Shown here: piece after piece, positions 12,289 to 15,048 of the stretch
Layout of the letters: each line of letters opens with the position of its first letter
How positions within the stretch are numbered: position 1 is the first letter of the stretch
NCBI GenBank assembly: GCA_937916195.1
Contig: CALFTO010000129.1
Span: 1 to 15,048, forward strand
DNA length: 15,048 nucleotides
From: an uncultured Clostridia bacterium
Lineage (GTDB): Bacteria; Bacillota; Clostridia; Oscillospirales; Acutalibacteraceae
Reading direction: 5' to 3'
Position numbers and translations under genes: made by a program
The notes under the pieces: model-generated
Databases searched by the model: none
What the model was told of the DNA's origin: nothing
Seen by the model: the letters and a program-made list of their open reading frames with translations, nothing else

Positions 12289-14235
12289 ATGTTTAAGTTA
12301 GTCAGTAATTATAAACCAACGGGCGACCAGCCACAAGCCATCCAGAAGCTTGTTGATGGTGTTGAAAAAGGTTATAAAGAGCAAACTTTGCTGGGTGTTA
12401 CAGGCTCCGGTAAGACATTTACTATGGCTAATATTATTGCAAAGCTTAATAGACCTACGCTTGTGCTCGCACATAATAAAACTCTTGCGGGTCAGCTATG
12501 CGCAGAATTCAAAGAGTTTTTCCCTGATAATGCAGTCGAATATTTCGTTTCCTATTATGATTATTATCAACCCGAGGCATATATTGCCACTACTGATACT
12601 TATATTGAAAAAGACTCAGCAATTAACGAAGAAATTGACAAATTGCGCCATTCAGCCACATCCGCATTATCAGAAAGACGCGATGTAATCATAGTTGCCA
12701 GCGTTTCTTGTATCTACTCTTTAGGTGACCCGATTGATTACAAGAGTATGGTTATCTCTTTGCGTACAGGTATGGAAAAAAGTCGTGATGAGTTAATTCA
12801 AAAGCTCGTTGAAATACAATATGAGAGAAATGATATCAACTTTATTAGAAATAAATTCAGAGTTAGGGGAGATATAGTTGAAATTTTCCCTGTTTATTCA
12901 AATGATAGTGCAATAAGAGTTGAATTTTTCGGTGATGAGATTGACCGAATATGCGAAATAAATGCTTTAACGGGTGCTGTTAAAAACGTTGTTTCTCACG
13001 TTGCAATTTATCCCGCATCACACTATGTTGTTTCGCCTGAGAAGATGGAAGAAGCACTTGAAAAAATCAACAATGAAATGGAATTGCGTGTTGCAGAGTT
13101 TGAAAAAGAAGGCAAGCTTATTGAAGCCCAACGTATTAGACAGCGTACAGAATACGATATGGAAATGCTTCGCGAAACGGGTTTTTGCAAGGGCATTGAA
13201 AATTACTCTGCAATTATGTCGGGTAGAAAACCCGGTGAACCACCGTTCACATTGTTAGATTATTTTCCCGATGATTATGTACTTTTTGTTGATGAATCTC
13301 ACGTTACATTACCACAAGTCCGCGGAATGTATGGCGGTGACCGTTCACGTAAAGACAGCCTTATTAATTTTGGATTTCGTTTACCGTCTGCTTATGATAA
13401 CAGACCTTTGACCTTTGACGAATTCTATGCAAAAACAAAACAAAAGATTTTTGTAAGTGCAACTCCAGGACCATTTGAGGCTGAAAAAAGTGTTCAGACC
13501 GCAGAACAGGTTATTCGTCCTACAGGTCTTCTTGACCCTGAAATTAGTGTCAGAAGCACAGAAGGACAAATTGACGACTTAATTTCAGAAATTAATGTAC
13601 GTATTGAGAAAAAAGAACGAGTGCTTGTAACTACACTTACTAAAAAAATGGCAGAAAATCTTACTGACTATTTGTCTCAACACGGAATTAAAGTACGTTA
13701 TATGCACTATGATATTGACACAATTGAACGTATGGAGTTAATTCGTGACTTGCGTCTTGGCGAATTTGATGTTCTTGTTGGTATTAACTTGCTTCGTGAG
13801 GGCCTTGATATACCCGAAGTATCATTAATTGCTATTCTTGATGCTGATAAAGAAGGATTTTTGCGTTCAGAAACCTCACTTGTGCAGATTATAGGACGAG
13901 CTGCACGAAACGCCAACGGACAGGTTATTATGTATGCCGATACTGTTACAAAATCAATGGAAAGAGCTATTGAAGAAACTTATCGTCGTCGTGAAAAGCA
14001 GATTGCTTATAATGAGGCTCACGGCATAGTTCCACAGACAATTACCAAAGATGTTCGTGAAATTCTTGAAATTTCAAGTCGTGATAAGTCAGGTAAAAAG
14101 CGAATGAGCCGTGAAGAAAAGCAGAAGCTTATAATAAGACTTACTGAAGAAATGAAAGCAGCGGCAAAAATTCTTGAATTTGAACACGCTGCATACTTGC
14201 GTGATAAAATCGAAAAACTCAAATCGGAGAAATAA
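12289..14235 (+). CDS. uvrB: Excinuclease ABC subunit B
   Basis: A 648-residue UvrB, normal length. It is the DNA-damage verification helicase of nucleotide excision repair, loaded by UvrA and then binding UvrC. The start gives the typical FKLVSNYKPTGDQPQAI N-terminus. Visible motifs are Walker A GVTGSGKT (36-43), the damage-probing beta-hairpin (YYDYYQPEAYI through DKLRHSAT), FVDESH (Walker B), SATPGPFE, VIRPTGLLDP, REGLDIPEVSL and QIIGRAARN (helicase motif VI). The final 35 residues are the UVR domain that contacts UvrC. It carries its own promoter and SOS box. The usual neighbour uvrA does not follow; a MATE transporter starts 4 nt after the stop. Confidence 0.98.
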   Translation: MFKLVSNYKPTGDQPQAIQKLVDGVEKGYKEQTLLGVTGSGKTFTMANIIAKLNRPTLVLAHNKTLAGQLCAEFKEFFPDNAVEYFVSYYDYYQPEAYIATTDTYIEKDSAINEEIDKLRHSATSALSERRDVIIVASVSCIYSLGDPIDYKSMVISLRTGMEKSRDELIQKLVEIQYERNDINFIRNKFRVRGDIVEIFPVYSNDSAIRVEFFGDEIDRICEINALTGAVKNVVSHVAIYPASHYVVSPEKMEEALEKINNEMELRVAEFEKEGKLIEAQRIRQRTEYDMEMLRETGFCKGIENYSAIMSGRKPGEPPFTLLDYFPDDYVLFVDESHVTLPQVRGMYGGDRSRKDSLINFGFRLPSAYDNRPLTFDEFYAKTKQKIFVSATPGPFEAEKSVQTAEQVIRPTGLLDPEISVRSTEGQIDDLISEINVRIEKKERVLVTTLTKKMAENLTDYLSQHGIKVRYMHYDIDTIERMELIRDLRLGEFDVLVGINLLREGLDIPEVSLIAILDADKEGFLRSETSLVQIIGRAARNANGQVIMYADTVTKSMERAIEETYRRREKQIAYNEAHGIVPQTITKDVREILEISSRDKSGKKRMSREEKQKLIIRLTEEMKAAAKILEFEHAAYLRDKIEKLKSEK

Positions 14236-14239
14236 CACT

Positions 14240-15048
14240 ATGCACCTTCTTTTTAACGATAAGGGCTTTTGGCGTACAGTTTTAAAGCTTGCATTGCCAA
14301 TGTCTTTGCAAAATATGTTAATTAGTTCCTTTACTTTGGCTGACACTTTATTTGTAAGTCAGCTTGGTGATGTTTCATTGTCTGCAGTTGGTATGATGGG
14401 GCAGTGGGGCTGGCTTCTTAATATGATTTTGATTGGAGTAAGTTCGGGGACATCTGTATTTGTAGCACAATATTGGGGTGTCAAAGATATTAAAAAAATT
14501 AATATGACCTGTGGTATTGCTACTGTTTCAGCAATATTGGTTTCCGGTTTGTTTACTGTCATAAGTCTTTTGGCACCCGAATTTGTTGTAAACATCTTCA
14601 ATAACGATGCAAATGTTGTGAGTGAAGGTACAGCATATTTGTTGATTGTATGTCTTTCATATCCTGCAGTTGCCATTACAAATATTCTTTCATCTGTTTT
14701 GCGTTCTGTTGAAGATGTAAAACTACCAATGTATGTATCTGTTTTCACTACTGTTTTGAATATTTTTCTTGATTATGCAATGATATTCGGCAAATTCGGA
14801 TTTACTCAAATGGGTATCAAAGGCGCAGCACTTGCAACAACAATTTCGGCATGGCTTGGCGTATTGCTTATTTTGGCAGTATCTTTTATTAAGAAAAATA
14901 TTCTATATGCACCCATTAAAGACAGTTTTGGTTTCAAATGGAAAGATATTAAAATATTTTATAAAAAAGCAATGCCGGTAATTTTTAATGAAACTATGTG
15001 GGGCGCGGGCACATTCATATTCAACATTATTTTCGGTCATATGGGATA
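14240..15048 (+). CDS. MATE-family efflux transporter, 5' part
   Basis: The first 269 codons of a polytopic membrane transporter of the MATE family (multidrug or metabolite export driven by Na+ or H+); the window ends inside the gene. Typical features are an amphipathic start (HLLFNDKGFW), a first helix with LALPMSLQNML, FTLADTLFVSQLGD, SAVGMMGQ, SSGTSVFVAQYWG with the short KDIKK loop, and KGAALATTISAW. At least six hydrophobic segments are present. The ATG lies 4 nt after the uvrB stop, and GGAG at 14226-14229, inside the last uvrB codons, is its SD 10 nt away. Cotranscription and coupling with uvrB are therefore very likely, which would place it under LexA control. The substrate cannot be predicted. 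Confidence 0.92.
   Translation, partial: MHLLFNDKGFWRTVLKLALPMSLQNMLISSFTLADTLFVSQLGDVSLSAVGMMGQWGWLLNMILIGVSSGTSVFVAQYWGVKDIKKINMTCGIATVSAILVSGLFTVISLLAPEFVVNIFNNDANVVSEGTAYLLIVCLSYPAVAITNILSSVLRSVEDVKLPMYVSVFTTVLNIFLDYAMIFGKFGFTQMGIKGAALATTISAWLGVLLILAVSFIKKNILYAPIKDSFGFKWKDIKIFYKKAMPVIFNETMWGAGTFIFNIIFGHMG

Noticed and set aside
14359..14748. Open frame of 129 codons on the minus strand inside the MATE gene
   Set aside because: The + strand frame encodes a clear MATE transporter; the antisense product has no recognisable motif.
1..15048. CRISPR array, IS elements, phage genes, riboswitch or T-box leader
   Set aside because: No regularly spaced repeats, transposase or phage motifs, or long structured leaders were found; every intergenic gap is under about 130 bases.

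Overview
The window looks like chromosomal DNA from a low-G+C Firmicute, most likely an endospore-forming member of the Clostridia (Oscillospiraceae/Ruminococcaceae-like). The basis is AT-rich intergenic DNA, purine-rich Shine-Dalgarno (SD) sites, sigma-A type promoters with 17-nt spacers, a spmA-spmB pair, an AGCS-type symporter, a Gram-positive LexA (DinR) box and independent-type phosphoglycerate mutase. The genus is an inference. No phage, IS, CRISPR or integrase was seen.

Layout. 2-727 (+): 3' part of a sodium/alanine symporter gene, closed by a terminator. 828-2754 (+): a membrane-anchored SGNH hydrolase with an unrecognised, very AT-rich C-terminal domain, then a small amidase-domain protein whose SD lies inside a terminator-like hairpin. 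2772-4518 (-): tRNA-Leu(UAG), its terminator, then a tightly coupled capA-like metallophosphatase and NUDIX hydrolase pair with almost no room for a promoter of its own. 4519-7396: a promoter abutting the tRNA promoter drives a family 2 glycoside hydrolase and, 5 nt further on, a WYL-domain regulator. 7430-11085 (+): glycolytic cluster pgk-tpiA-gpmI with its own promoter and no gapA or eno inside it. 11071-12169 (-): spmA-spmB, converging on and overlapping gpmI by 15 nt. 12231-15048 (+): uvrB under a promoter with a near-consensus LexA box, followed after 4 nt by a MATE-family transporter cut by the window end.

How the parts work together. The glycolytic block covers 1,3-bisphosphoglycerate to 3-phosphoglycerate, triose-phosphate interconversion and 3- to 2-phosphoglycerate. 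The GH2 enzyme lies just upstream with its own probable regulator and could supply sugars to it. UvrB and the MATE transporter form an apparent SOS-controlled unit. CapA-like and NUDIX proteins form another two-gene unit.

The strongest unusual points are regulatory and architectural. The gpmI terminator is written inside the antisense strand of the spmB coding sequence. The amidase SD is buried in a hairpin. The SGNH gene shows a sharp base-composition break at its domain boundary. A transporter sits behind the SOS box of uvrB. I did not see a convincing wholly new multi-gene system.
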